This document shows, one piece after another, positions 17,414-26,430 of a DNA stretch of 64,000 nt. The notes under the pieces were generated by a model, which saw only the letters and a program-made list of their open reading frames with translations, was not told where the DNA came from and ran no database searches. A program made the translations under genes and the position numbers. This DNA comes from Streptomyces sp. NBC_00425 (GTDB lineage: Bacteria > Actinomycetota > Actinomycetes > Streptomycetales > Streptomycetaceae): the NCBI RefSeq assembly GCF_036030735.1, contig NZ_CP107928.1:9176001-9240000 (forward strand), in the 5' to 3' direction. How positions within the stretch are numbered: the first letter of the stretch is position 1; each line of letters opens with the position of its first letter.

Positions 17414-17473
17414 GAATCGATTGGGGAAATCGATTCGCCGGATGAAGCTCATCGGTGTCACCGATGAGCTTCA
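17414..17473. promoter_or_regulatory. Twin LysR operators between divergent genes
   Basis: GAATCGATT-N5-AATCGATTC spans 17414-17436. A second, perfect 31-bp palindrome spans 17443-17473: arms TGAAGCTCATCGGTG and CACCGATGAGCTTCA around one T. Both lie between the FAH start (17370) and LysR start (17513). LysR proteins typically use a high-affinity recognition palindrome and a weaker activation site nearer the target promoter; assignment of which is which is inference. Confidence 0.7.
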
Positions 17474-17512
17474 GGTCTCGTCTCCGACGGCCGATCAGCG
17501 CTCGGGAGTGTC

Positions 17513-18433
17513 ATGCATTTGGCCAGCCTTGACCTGAATCTCCTGGTGGCTCTGCGCGCTCTGCTGGAGGAACGCAACGTCACCAGGGCCGGGCAGCGCA
17601 TCGGGCTCAGCCAGCCGGCGATGAGCGGCGCCCTCGCGCGACTGCGCCGGCATTTCGACGACGAGCTCCTCTTCAGGACCGGCAACAACTACGAGCTGAC
17701 CGCCCTCGGCCAGGCGCTGCTGGACCGGACGGCCCGGGCCTGCGACATGGCGGAACGGGTCTTCAGCAGCCAGGCCGAGTTCGATCCCGTCCAGGACGGC
17801 CACGAGTTCAAGATCATCGCTTCGGACTACGCCGTGACGGTCTTCGGCACCGAACTGACCCGCATCCTCCACGCGGAGGCGCCCGGCGTCCGGCTCCATT
17901 TCGAGCTGACTCCCGCCACGGTCACCGAGGAGACAGCCGCACTGCTGAGCACCACTGACGGGATGCTCCTGCCACACGGTTTCATCAGCGGTTACCCGGC
18001 GGTCGAGGTCTTCCAGGACCGCTGGGTCTTCGTGGTCTCACGGGACAATGCCGAGGTGGGGGACGCGCTCACGTCCCACGATCTGAACCGGTTGCCCTGG
18101 GTGACGTATCGGCGGCTGTACGACACGACGTCCACCCGGCAGCTGAGCATGCTCGGCATCGAGCCCCGCTCGGAGGTCTCCGCCGACACCTTCCAGGCAC
18201 TGTGCTTCCTCGTCGCCGGAACCCGCAGAATCGCCCTCGTCCAGAACCGGCTCGCCGAGCGACTGCGCGAAACGGCCGGCATCCGCGTCATGGAGCCGCC
18301 GCACGGCATGGTGCCCCTCCACGAAGCCCTGTGGTGGCACCCCGTACACACGCACGACGCGGCGCACATGTGGCTTCGCGAGACCATCGCGCGCGTCGCG
18401 AAACGGATGGCAGAGCGCCCACCGGAGGGGTGA
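17513..18433 (+). CDS. LysR-family transcriptional regulator
   Basis: A 306-residue LTTR. The N-terminal winged HTH reads LDLNLLVALRALLEERNVTR and LSQPAMSGALARLRRHFDDE, with the LFRTGNNYELTALG wing region of the NodD/PcpR-like subgroup. The effector domain follows (FKIIASDYAVTVFGTEL, DRWVFVVSRDN). ATG 17513 follows GGGAG. It is divergent from the aromatic operon and should activate it in response to a pathway intermediate, while repressing itself. The downstream gene (18445) is convergent. Confidence 0.9.
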   Translation: MHLASLDLNLLVALRALLEERNVTRAGQRIGLSQPAMSGALARLRRHFDDELLFRTGNNYELTALGQALLDRTARACDMAERVFSSQAEFDPVQDGHEFKIIASDYAVTVFGTELTRILHAEAPGVRLHFELTPATVTEETAALLSTTDGMLLPHGFISGYPAVEVFQDRWVFVVSRDNAEVGDALTSHDLNRLPWVTYRRLYDTTSTRQLSMLGIEPRSEVSADTFQALCFLVAGTRRIALVQNRLAERLRETAGIRVMEPPHGMVPLHEALWWHPVHTHDAAHMWLRETIARVAKRMAERPPEG

Positions 18434-18444
18434 CCATGCTGCCC

Positions 18445-19032
18445 TCAGCGCGCCGAGGGCCTTGGCCTGCCTTCCTCACCTGCGAAGACGCGGAGCTGCA
18501 GGGCGAGGGTGGAGTAGTAGCCCACCAGGGTCGTCAGCTCGAACAGGCCGCGTTCACCAATCGCCGACACCGCCGTGCGGTACTCGTCGTCGTCCAGGCT
18601 GCCGGAGCGCAGCAGCGAGGCCGTGGTCCGCAGGGCGGTCGTCTCGTGCGGGTCGGTCACGTCCGGCAGCACACCGGAGCGCAGTGAGGCGAGTTCCTCC
18701 TCGGTCAGACCGCAAGCGCGCCCCACGGCTTCGTGCGCTTCTCGTTCGAACGCGCTGCCCCAGTGCGTGGCGACGAGGAGCACAGCCATTTCACGGACGC
18801 GGTCGCTGAGAGAGGACCGGTAGCGCACCGCCGCACCCACGGTCTGTAGCGCGGCTCCGACCGGAGGACTGAGCAGCATCGCGTTGAACGGCCCCCGAAG
18901 CCGTCCCTCGCTGTCGGTGAGGGCGAAGAGCTGAGGACCGGCGGCACGTGGGCCTCCGGATATCGACCGGTAGACGGCGGCTTGTTCCTCGCTCATATCG
19001 CCGGGAAGGAATCCGGCCAGGCGGGCGACCAT
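18445..19032 (-). CDS. Carboxymuconolactone decarboxylase (AhpD-like) family protein
   Basis: A 195-residue all-helical CMD-family protein. GPFNAMLLSPPVGAALQTVG and REMAVLLVATHWGSAFEREA form the typical core helices. The CxxC redox pair of AhpD is absent: the position reads ATHWGSAFE, and the only nearby Cys is in GRACGLTEEE. This favours a decarboxylase or ring-processing role over peroxidase. ATG 19032 follows AAGGGAG. It lies between the LysR and AraC genes of the two catabolic units and could serve either. Confidence 0.8.
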   Translation of the reverse strand: MVARLAGFLPGDMSEEQAAVYRSISGGPRAAGPQLFALTDSEGRLRGPFNAMLLSPPVGAALQTVGAAVRYRSSLSDRVREMAVLLVATHWGSAFEREAHEAVGRACGLTEEELASLRSGVLPDVTDPHETTALRTTASLLRSGSLDDDEYRTAVSAIGERGLFELTTLVGYYSTLALQLRVFAGEEGRPRPSAR

Positions 19033-19089
19033 CGTCGCTCCCTTCGTTCGGTGCCGGGGAACTATAGCCGCGCCGATCACCGGAGTGAG

Positions 19090-19977
19090 TCAGCCCTCGC
19101 GGCGCAGCGCGGCCGGCGTCGTACCGAGGTGCGAGCGGATCACCCGGGTCAGGTGTTCCTGGTGGGAGAAGCCGCAGGCGGCTGCCACCTGGGCGATGGG
19201 CATGGATCCGGCGCGCAGGAGGCGGGCGGCCCGCTCCACGCGCAGCCGCACGAGGTACCGGTGCGGAGGGCACCCCGTGCGAGCCCCGAAACGCCGGGCG
19301 AACTGGCTGACACCGAGCCCCGCGGCGGAGGCGAGGTCCTCCAGCGACAGCGGCTCGGAAAGCCGGGCGTCCATGAGTTCCCGAACGGCCGTGAACTGCC
19401 GGTCGCTCAGACCCACTTGCCACTGCGTCGGCTCGGCGACGCGCTGCCGCACGCTGTGGCGGCGGGCCAGCTGGGCGGCGGTCATGAGGGCGAGCTGATC
19501 CGCATAGGTGCTCCCGCTGGGCTCCCAGTGCCGTACCACACCATCGAGCGCCAGAACGAGCTGCTCCAGCAGCTGATCCGTGGTGCCGAACTCCTCCTTC
19601 AGCCGCACCGGCCGGCCGTCCTGCGCCGTCTCTGCCGTCGCTTGGAGGGCCGCGTCCGACAGGTAGACGTGCACCGTGTTCAGATGACCGCCGAGTTCCA
19701 CGTCCAGCTCCGTGTCGGCCGGATGCAGGAACAGGCCACCGGGCGGAACCTGCCGTGCGGCCGTCAACCCCCGGCGTCCCCTCCGGACCGTGACGGGGCC
19801 GTCGAGGTGAAGGATCACCAAGTGGCTGCCGGCTCCCTGAAAGGCGTCCCGATACGGCAGTTCCCGTTGCGTCGACAGATACAACTGCTCCCAGCCTAGT
19901 CCCGTGCTGGTGCGGACGGGACGCACCCCGGGCCGCGTCAGGATGCCGTGGGTGTCACCGAGGCCCATCTCGCTCAT
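19090..19977 (-). CDS. AraC-family transcriptional regulator
   Basis: A 295-residue regulator. The N-terminal half is a cupin-like sensor (LVILHLDGPVTVRRG, GLFLHPADTELDVELGG). The C-terminal double HTH reads SLEDLASAAGLGVSQFARRF and PIAQVAAACGFSHQEHLTRV, with HLGTTPAALRR at the end. ATG 19977 is preceded by GAAGGAGGG. It is divergent from the maleylacetate-reductase/dioxygenase fusion gene (178-bp gap) and is the likely pathway regulator, similar in arrangement to AraC-type regulators of resorcinol/hydroxyquinol operons. Confidence 0.88.
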   Translation of the reverse strand: MSEMGLGDTHGILTRPGVRPVRTSTGLGWEQLYLSTQRELPYRDAFQGAGSHLVILHLDGPVTVRRGRRGLTAARQVPPGGLFLHPADTELDVELGGHLNTVHVYLSDAALQATAETAQDGRPVRLKEEFGTTDQLLEQLVLALDGVVRHWEPSGSTYADQLALMTAAQLARRHSVRQRVAEPTQWQVGLSDRQFTAVRELMDARLSEPLSLEDLASAAGLGVSQFARRFGARTGCPPHRYLVRLRVERAARLLRAGSMPIAQVAAACGFSHQEHLTRVIRSHLGTTPAALRREG

Positions 19978-20155
19978 GAGGCCCTCCTTCGGGGCACAGT
20001 CCTGCTGCCCTCCGGCACAGGCGGGCAAGCACGGACCGAGCCGCGGCCGACGCCGTTTTTGTGCAAGACGATGCGGAGATTATGCAGGAACGGCCGGCGC
20101 ACGGCCTCGAATACTGCGGGAGACCCACTGGCCCCGCAGCACGGAGAGCAGCTTC

Positions 20156-22105
20156 ATGAGGAGTTTTGTGCACACCACCGGCCCGAGCCGGGTGGTCTTC
20201 GGCGCTGGTACGCTCTCGCAGGTCAGCGATGAGGTCGAGCGTCTCGGCGGGGCCCGGGTACTGCTCCTCTCCGACGGATCACCGGCCCTGCGCAAGGACG
20301 TCGAACGGCTCCGCGCAGCCCTGGGCGACCTGGCGGTGGCCGAGTTCGACGGCGCGGCCATGCACACCCCCGTCGGGGTGACCGAGCAGGCCCTGGGAAC
20401 GGTGCGCGAGCAGCGCGTGGACTGTCTGGTGGCGATCGGCGGCGGCTCGACGACCGGCCTCGCGAAGGCCCTTGCCGTCCGCACGGACCTGCCCCAGATC
20501 ATCGTGCCGACCACCTACGCCGGCTCCGAGGCCACCCCCGTGCTCGGCGAGACGGTGGACGGCCGGAAGGTCACCCGGTCCGCCCCCGGGATCCTGCCGG
20601 AAACGGTCGTGTACGACGTCGAGCTCACCCTCGGGCTACCGGTCCCGATATCGGTGACCAGCGGCGTCAACGCACTGGCCCACGCCGTGGAAGCCCTCTA
20701 CTCACCGGACGCCACTCCGGTCACCGACGCCATGGCCCTGGAGGCGGTCGCCGCCGTGGCCCGTGCTCTTCCCGCCCTCCACGACGATCCCTCCGACCTG
20801 GAGGCACGGGCGGAACTGCTCCAGGCGGCGTGGCTGGCGGGCACCTGCCTCGGTGCCGTCGGCATGGGACTGCACCACAAGCTCTGCCACACGCTGGGCG
20901 GCACCTTCGGACTGCCGCACGCCGAAACCCACACCGTGGTCCTTCCGCACGCCATGGCATACAACGCGGCCGCCGCCCCGGACGCGATGGACCGCGTCGC
21001 GCGCGCCCTGGGCGTACCCGATGCGCCCACCGGCGTCTTCGACCTGATCCACCGGGTCGGCGGCCCGACGTCGCTGCGCGATCTCGGCATGGCGGAGGCC
21101 GACCTGGACCGCGCGGCGGAACTGGCCACCGCACAGCCGTATCCGAACCCGCGCGAGCTGACCCGCAGCGGCCTCGCAGATCTGCTGGGGGACGCCTGGC
21201 ACGGTCGCCGCCCGCAGACGGCGACCGGCTCCGCACCCGACCTGCGCGCGCTGACCGACGAGGTCGTGGCGAGCTTCGACGGCTGCGCGAACCCGCGCCT
21301 CAGGCATCTGCTCACCGATCTCGCCCGCACCCTGCACGCCTACACGATCCGCAACGACCTCACCCCGCGGGAGTGGCAGCGGGCCGTCGACTTCCTCACC
21401 GAGGCCGGCCACATCACCACCGACACACGGCAGGAGTTCATCCTCCTCTCAGACACCCTCGGCGTGTCCAGCGTCGTGGACGCCCTCGCCAACTCCCGCA
21501 CGCCGGAAGCGACTTCCTCCGCGATCCTCGGGCCCTTCTACGTCGCTGGGCCGCCCGCCGCCGGGCACGGCAGCGACATCGCGGGCGGCCTGACGGGCAC
21601 GCCGATGTGGGCGGACATCACGGTGACCGACCAGGAGGGGGAACCGGTCGCCGATGCCGTGGTGGACGTCTGGCAGTCCAACGAGGACGGCTTCTACGAC
21701 GTCCAACTCCCCGACCTGGACGGGCCGGTACTGCGCGCCCGGTTCACCACCGGCGCCGACGGGCGGTTCACGTTCTGGTCGATCCTCCCGTCGGAGTACC
21801 CCATCCCGGACGACGGCCCGGTCGGCCGGATGCTGTCCGCCGTGGGCCGCCACCCCTACCGGGCACCGCACGTGCACTTCCTGATCAACGCACCAGGCCA
21901 CCAGCCGCTGGTGACCCAGCTGTTCGTCCGCGGCGGCGCCTACCTCGACGGAGCCCCCGGGCAGCGCGACGCGGTCTTCGGCGTCAAGGACGACCTCATC
22001 ACCGACTTCGTCCGGCACACCGGCCCGACGCCCGACGGCCGGCGGGTCGACGGCGAGTGGCGCCTGCTCGAGTTCACCTTCCGCATCGCGCGCCCCGGGC
22101 ACTGA
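20156..22105 (+). CDS. Fused maleylacetate reductase / hydroxyquinol 1,2-dioxygenase
   Basis: A 649-residue natural fusion. Residues 1-350 are an iron-alcohol-dehydrogenase-type maleylacetate reductase (SRVVFGAGTLSQVSDEVERL, GGGSTTGLAKALAV, VPTTYAGSEATPVLGE, MGLHHKLCHTLGGTFGLPHA). Residues 360-649 are an intradiol dioxygenase with non-haem Fe(III) ligands Tyr462 (GPFYV), Tyr548 (SEYPIP), His572 and His574 (HPYRAPHVHF). The dioxygenase converts hydroxyquinol to maleylacetate, which the other half reduces to 3-oxoadipate, so two consecutive steps sit in one chain, in reverse order. ATG 20156 follows GGAG; a longer frame upstream reads across the promoter region. Confidence 0.92.
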   Translation: MRSFVHTTGPSRVVFGAGTLSQVSDEVERLGGARVLLLSDGSPALRKDVERLRAALGDLAVAEFDGAAMHTPVGVTEQALGTVREQRVDCLVAIGGGSTTGLAKALAVRTDLPQIIVPTTYAGSEATPVLGETVDGRKVTRSAPGILPETVVYDVELTLGLPVPISVTSGVNALAHAVEALYSPDATPVTDAMALEAVAAVARALPALHDDPSDLEARAELLQAAWLAGTCLGAVGMGLHHKLCHTLGGTFGLPHAETHTVVLPHAMAYNAAAAPDAMDRVARALGVPDAPTGVFDLIHRVGGPTSLRDLGMAEADLDRAAELATAQPYPNPRELTRSGLADLLGDAWHGRRPQTATGSAPDLRALTDEVVASFDGCANPRLRHLLTDLARTLHAYTIRNDLTPREWQRAVDFLTEAGHITTDTRQEFILLSDTLGVSSVVDALANSRTPEATSSAILGPFYVAGPPAAGHGSDIAGGLTGTPMWADITVTDQEGEPVADAVVDVWQSNEDGFYDVQLPDLDGPVLRARFTTGADGRFTFWSILPSEYPIPDDGPVGRMLSAVGRHPYRAPHVHFLINAPGHQPLVTQLFVRGGAYLDGAPGQRDAVFGVKDDLITDFVRHTGPTPDGRRVDGEWRLLEFTFRIARPGH

Positions 22106-22164
22106 GCACGCCGGCTCACCCCCAGACCCCGCGACGGCCTTCCCACGGACTCCACGGAGACAGC

Positions 22165-23919
22165 ATGAGCACCCCTGAGCACTACGACACCGACGTCCTC
22201 GTCATCGGCAGCGGCCCGGCCGGCGGCACCGCGGCCCTGCTGCTGGCCACCTACGGGGTACGCACCCAGCTGGTCACCAAGTACGGATGGCTCGCCGACA
22301 CGCCGCGCGCCCACATCACCAACCAGCGCTGCATGGAGGTCTTCCGCGACCTCGGGATCGAGCGGGAGGCCCTGGAGAAGGGCACCCCCAGCCACCTGAT
22401 GGGCGACACCGTCTTCGCCACCTCACTCCTCGGCGACGAGATCGGCCGCATCCGCACCTGGGGCACCGGCGACGAGAGCCTGACCGAGTACGCCGCCCAG
22501 AGCCCCTGCGGGATGATCGACCTCCCGCAGACCTACCTGGAACCCATCCTCCTGTCCAACGCCGCCCGGCGGGGCGCCGTGATCCGGCTGAACACCGAGC
22601 TGATCGACTTCGAACAGGACGCTGACGGCGTGACCGCGCGCCTGCGCGACCGGCCCAGCGGCACCGAACACACCGTCCGGGCCCGCTACATGATCGGCGC
22701 CGACGGCGGTCGCAGCATCGTCGCCGACAAGCTCGCACTGCCCATGGAGGGGCGGATGGGCAAGGCCGGAAGCATGAACATCGTCTTCAGGGCCGACCTC
22801 GCCCGGTACGTCGAGCACCGTCCCAGCGTCCTGTACTGGATCATGCGGCCGGGCGCCGACGTCGGCGGCATCGGCATGGGTCTGCTGCGCATGGTCCGGC
22901 CCTGGAACGAGTGGCTCATCGTCTGGGGCTACGACATCGACAACCCCCCGCCGGAGGTCACCGACGAAGCGGCGGCGGCGATCGTCCGCGACCTCGTCGG
23001 CGACGAGGAACTCGACGTGCGGATCGACAGCGCCTCCCTGTGGACCGTCAACCACGCCTACGCGACACGACTGCACAGCGGACGCGTCTTCTGCGCCGGA
23101 GACGCCGTCCACCGCCACCCGCCGTCCAACGGCCTCGGCTCCAACACCTCCGTCCAGGACTCCTACAACCTGGCCTGGAAGCTGGCGGCCGTCCTCAACG
23201 GGCACGCCGGTCCTGAACTGCTGGACACCTACACCGACGAACGGGCCCCCGTCGCCCGGCAGATCGTCGAACGCGCGAATCTCTCCCGGGACCAGTTCCT
23301 CCCCCTGTTCGAGGCCCTCGGCGTCGTGGGCGGCGGCGAGAAGGGCATATCCGAGGCCCTGGAGGCGGCCCGCCGGCCGGACGCCGAAGGCGCCGGGAAA
23401 CGGCGGGCCATCCGCGAGGCGATCGAGCTGAAGCACTACGAGTTCAACGCCCACGGCGTCGAGCACAACCAGCGCTACACGTCCGCGGCCGTCATCCCCG
23501 ACGGCACCGCCGAGACGGTCACCCGCGACGACGAACTCTTCGGACGCCCGACCTCCCGCCCCGGCGCCAAGCTGCCGCACGCCTGGCTCGTCGACGACAA
23601 GGGCGGGCGGATCTCGACTCTCGACCTGGTCGGCAAGGGTGGCTTCACAGTCCTGACCGGCCTGGCCGGCGCCCCATGGGCCGACGCCGCCGGCATCCTG
23701 GCCGGGGAACTCGGCCTCGACCTGCGCGGCGTCGTCATCGACCGCGACGCGCACGACGCGTACGGCGAGTGGAGCCGCCGTGCGGAGATCGACGAGGAGG
23801 GCGTGCTGCTCGTCCGCCCCGACGGGTACGTGGCCTGGCGTCGGCCGAGTGGAGCCGCCGACATCACCGAGGCGACCCGGCTGCTGCGGGAAGCGCTGAC
23901 CGCGGTGCTCTGCCAGTGA
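22165..23919 (+). CDS. FAD-dependent phenol/resorcinol hydroxylase
   Basis: A 584-residue class A flavoprotein hydroxylase of the phenol-hydroxylase/TfdB type, with the extra C-terminal thioredoxin-like domain. FAD motifs: TDVLVIGSGPAGGTAALLLA (residues 9-28), RARYMIGADGGRS (DG) and CAGDAVHRHPPSNGLGSNTS (GD). The C-terminal domain contains HAWLVDDKGGRISTLDLVG. ATG 22165 lies 59 bp after the fusion gene and is preceded by a weak GGAGA. Supplying hydroxyquinol for the fused dioxygenase (for example from resorcinol) is the simplest reading. The stop is followed within a few bases by transposase debris. Confidence 0.88.
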   Translation: MSTPEHYDTDVLVIGSGPAGGTAALLLATYGVRTQLVTKYGWLADTPRAHITNQRCMEVFRDLGIEREALEKGTPSHLMGDTVFATSLLGDEIGRIRTWGTGDESLTEYAAQSPCGMIDLPQTYLEPILLSNAARRGAVIRLNTELIDFEQDADGVTARLRDRPSGTEHTVRARYMIGADGGRSIVADKLALPMEGRMGKAGSMNIVFRADLARYVEHRPSVLYWIMRPGADVGGIGMGLLRMVRPWNEWLIVWGYDIDNPPPEVTDEAAAAIVRDLVGDEELDVRIDSASLWTVNHAYATRLHSGRVFCAGDAVHRHPPSNGLGSNTSVQDSYNLAWKLAAVLNGHAGPELLDTYTDERAPVARQIVERANLSRDQFLPLFEALGVVGGGEKGISEALEAARRPDAEGAGKRRAIREAIELKHYEFNAHGVEHNQRYTSAAVIPDGTAETVTRDDELFGRPTSRPGAKLPHAWLVDDKGGRISTLDLVGKGGFTVLTGLAGAPWADAAGILAGELGLDLRGVVIDRDAHDAYGEWSRRAEIDEEGVLLVRPDGYVAWRRPSGAADITEATRLLREALTAVLCQ

Positions 23920-23922
23920 GCC

Positions 23923-24062
23923 GGTCGTGACGGCAGGCGGTGATCTCCGAGGTGCGTCCGGGCCGTGCCGCCGAGACCCGAAGCAGTCGGCCCTTGTCGT
24001 CGGTGAGCGCGATGACCAGCAGGCCATGGTGTTTGTGCTTGCCGGAGTGTGCGCCGTGAGGC
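23923..24062 (-). pseudogene. IS5-family transposase fragment
   Basis: The minus frame reads GAHSGKHKHHGLLVIALTDD, then KGRLLRVSAARPGRTSEI and TACRHDRL. This is the central DDE segment of Streptomyces IS5-type transposases. Both ends are missing, and the fragment begins almost at the stop codon of the hydroxylase gene, marking a recombination edge of the catabolic island. Confidence 0.7.
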
Positions 24063-24209
24063 GCTGGTTGTTCGAGTGGAGGTGGAAGACCACCGCCATC
24101 GTCCTGTCGCAGCAGGGCGGTTGAAGCTGGGGGCAGCCAGAACCGGGAGGTGCCGGGGACGGCGGGAAGCAGCCCCGACAAAGCCGGGACGTGCCAGTAC
24201 TGCCAGGTG

Positions 24210-24775
24210 GTGCGGGTCCGGCAAGCGAGACGGAGAGGAGCACGCGAGGAACCGGCGTCCACGCCTCCTTGAGGCACACCAGCTCGAACCTGGTGGATGA
24301 GGGCTGGATGCGGTGCGTCCCTGCTGGATATTCGGCTGGCGGGGAACTCCCCGGGTGGTCTATTTCGGTCGCGCGGGGAGGCCACGGTGAAGTGCTGCGG
24401 GGTAGCCGTGGCGAGGCCGCCGGGGCATAGCCGGGCTCCTACTCCGACGATCGAACAGCGAGCGAACACGGGAACCGTCCCGGTTCCGCCCTCCTGCCGC
24501 GCATCCAGTTCGGGCGGAGGGCTGGGTCCATCGTCGGCCGATCGGGCCGGGATGGGGCGGAGCCGCCGTAGTACTCCGAGCCGGGGAGAGCCCGGCACAT
24601 GGGGAAGGGCGGCAGCGGTTTCGAGAAGGGAAGGAGGCTGCAATGCCGAAAGACGCACCGCTGAACAGTGATGCTCCCGAGGCCCCGTTGGGGTCTCACC
24701 AGCGGGTATCGGGGATGCAGACCAAGCTTCACCGTTGGGCGGCGGCTGACCATGGCCGCAGGTTCGATAATACGC
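24210..24775 (+). mobile_element. Degraded group II intron (5' part plus start of RT/maturase)
   Basis: A GTGCGG sequence typical of group II intron 5' ends occurs at 24210. It is followed by about 430 bp of structured, gene-free, G-rich DNA. Then ATG 24643, after GAAGGGAAGGAGG, starts a frame containing QRVSGMQTKLHRWAAADHGR and RFD, the conserved N-terminus of bacterial intron reverse transcriptases (LtrA type). After about 45 codons the similarity stops; no RT catalytic domain or 3' end is present. The intron structure itself was not folded. Confidence 0.6.
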
Positions 24776-25098
24776 GGCATGCTTTGACGATCTGTTCGTC
24801 TCGCTGGCCCGACGCCCTGGATTTCGCGAGTCCGGGCGCACCCGTCGGACCGGTCCGCATCGCGAGCGACCTCGGCACGGAGCCGTCCTACGGGCGCGCC
24901 AGCCACGGAGGATCCGGCGTGCGGATCATGTGTGCCACCCTGGCGGAACCGCGCGCGTTCCGCCAGGGCGAGCCGAGCCGACACCACCTCCTGTGCGGCC
25001 CGCGGCACGTCGTCGTCCCGCCGACCGGGGACGGGCGTTCCCCGCAGGACGGGGCGGACGGCACACCGGCCGGTGCGGCCGGGCAGGAGGAGCGGGTG
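24776..25098. other. 323 bp without a recognisable gene
   Basis: The region lies between the truncated intron and the stop of the secreted-protein gene. Frames here have no recognisable motifs, and the long plus-strand frame running through it is antisense to the next gene. Confidence 0.4.
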
Positions 25099-25548
25099 TC
25101 AGCGGGTGTAGGTGACCCGGTGCTCCCGCAGGGAACCGCAGTTGGAACCGGACACCTGGACGTAGACGTTCTTGATGTAGCCGCCCCAGTCGACGCACTG
25201 GCCCTTGCCGTAGATGTACGTCGGTCCCGCGTAGGACGTGTACGTCCCGTAGTCACCGTCGCTGTTGTCGGTGGCGGGGACGTAGATCCACGCGGACATG
25301 TCCACCGCGGCGCCGGGGTTGCTGCGGATGGTCGTGACGCAGTTCTTGCCGTTGGCGGCGTTGTACGTCAGGTAGACGGTGCCCAGCGAGCCGACGGGCG
25401 CGGAGTTCACGGTCTTGTAGCTGCTTCCGCAGACCTTCTGCGGTGTGGTGTTGGGTGCGGCGGAGGCGGGTGCCGCGAGGGCGGTCGTGGCCCCCAGCGA
25501 CAGAGCCGCCAGGGCCGTGGCGCCCAACATGGAGTGAGTGAAGCGCAT
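25099..25548 (-). CDS. Secreted spore-associated-protein-like protein, copy A
   Basis: A 149-residue exported protein. Residues 1-31 form a signal peptide (MRFTHSMLGATALAALSLGA then ALAAPASA). The mature domain has two Cys pairs (QKVCGSSYK, GKNCVTTIR, GQCVDWGG, GSNCGSL) and a YTSYAGPTY motif, as in proteins annotated spore-associated protein A in Streptomyces. Function is unknown. A close paralogue with a conserved upstream region lies at 46013-46462, so this is one of a duplicated pair. Confidence 0.85.
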   Translation of the reverse strand: MRFTHSMLGATALAALSLGATTALAAPASAAPNTTPQKVCGSSYKTVNSAPVGSLGTVYLTYNAANGKNCVTTIRSNPGAAVDMSAWIYVPATDNSDGDYGTYTSYAGPTYIYGKGQCVDWGGYIKNVYVQVSGSNCGSLREHRVTYTR

Positions 25549-25800
25549 TTTTCCCCCTTGTGATCTTACGAGTTGGTTACTCCTGCCTTATGTGACCCGC
25601 GGGCCATCTGGATGGTTGTGCCGGGTTAGCTGGGGTTTTCGGCCATAACTCGCTGGACGATAGACCGAATTGGGACGCAACCGGAGGCGCTTGCGGCAGT
25701 CGGGCCGCCGGTCGCGCGTCGGGACGCCGAGGACCGTGTCGAGGAAGAAGAATGCGCGGTAGCACCGTTCTCTTCGGCTCCACCGGAAGGTACGCAGACC

Positions 25801-26427
25801 ATGAGCAGCCAGGACGACCGTTGGGCGAAGCTGACAGGCGGGCAGGCCGGGGAGGAGTATGCCCGGCGGTTTGCGCGGCTGGCCGAGTCGGGCCAGGACG
25901 TCCACGGCGAGGCCGCCTTCTGCGACGCGTTGCTGCAGCCCGCCGCCCGAGTCCTCGACGCCGGCTGCGGCACCGGGCGGATCGCCGTCCGACTGACCGA
26001 GCTGGGTCACCGCTGCACGGGCGTGGACGTCGACGGCTCGATGCTCGCCGTCGCCCGCCGTGTCGCCCCAGGGCAGGAATGGCTCCACGGCGACCTGGCG
26101 CACCTGGACGGCCTCGGCCTGGAAGCCGGCTTCGACCTGGCGCTCGCGGCAGGGAACGTCATCCCCCTGCTGGCCCCCGGCACCGAGCCGACTGTCGTGC
26201 GGCAGCTCGCCGCCGCACTGCGCCCCGGCGGACTGCTGGTCACCGGAATGGGGCTGGACGCGGAGCACCTGCCGTTGCCGGAACCGACGGTGACGCTGGA
26301 GGAGTTCGACGACTGGTGCGCTCAGGCAGGACTGACGTTGCGGCAGCGCTTCGCCACCTGGTCCGGCGACCCCTACCGTCCGGGCGGCGGCTACGCCGTC
26401 AGCGTGCACGCCCGCCGCGTCGCCTGA
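25801..26427 (+). CDS. Class I SAM-dependent methyltransferase
   Basis: A 208-residue methyltransferase. RVLDAGCGTGRIAVRLTELG is motif I (SAM glycine loop), CTGVDVDGSMLAVAR is motif II with the ribose-binding Asp, and FDLALAAGNVIPLLAPG and ALRPGGLLVTGMG are the later motifs. No substrate domain is recognisable. ATG 25801 has a moderate GGAAGG site upstream. The next gene starts 3 bp after its stop, suggesting co-transcription. Confidence 0.85.
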   Translation: MSSQDDRWAKLTGGQAGEEYARRFARLAESGQDVHGEAAFCDALLQPAARVLDAGCGTGRIAVRLTELGHRCTGVDVDGSMLAVARRVAPGQEWLHGDLAHLDGLGLEAGFDLALAAGNVIPLLAPGTEPTVVRQLAAALRPGGLLVTGMGLDAEHLPLPEPTVTLEEFDDWCAQAGLTLRQRFATWSGDPYRPGGGYAVSVHARRVA

Positions 26428-26430
26428 ACC

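Noticed and set aside
18445..19032. AhpD-type peroxidase assignment for the CMD-family protein
   Set aside because: The redox CxxC pair is missing, so only the broader family is claimed.
20830..22164. A long 5' extension of the FAD hydroxylase reading frame
   Set aside because: It overlaps the fusion gene out of frame and is Arg/Pro-rich; the hydroxylase starts at 22165 with the FAD motif at the normal distance.
22423..24279. A 618-codon open frame on the minus strand
   Set aside because: It is antisense to the FAD hydroxylase; only its upstream end touches real transposase debris, and that lies in a different frame.
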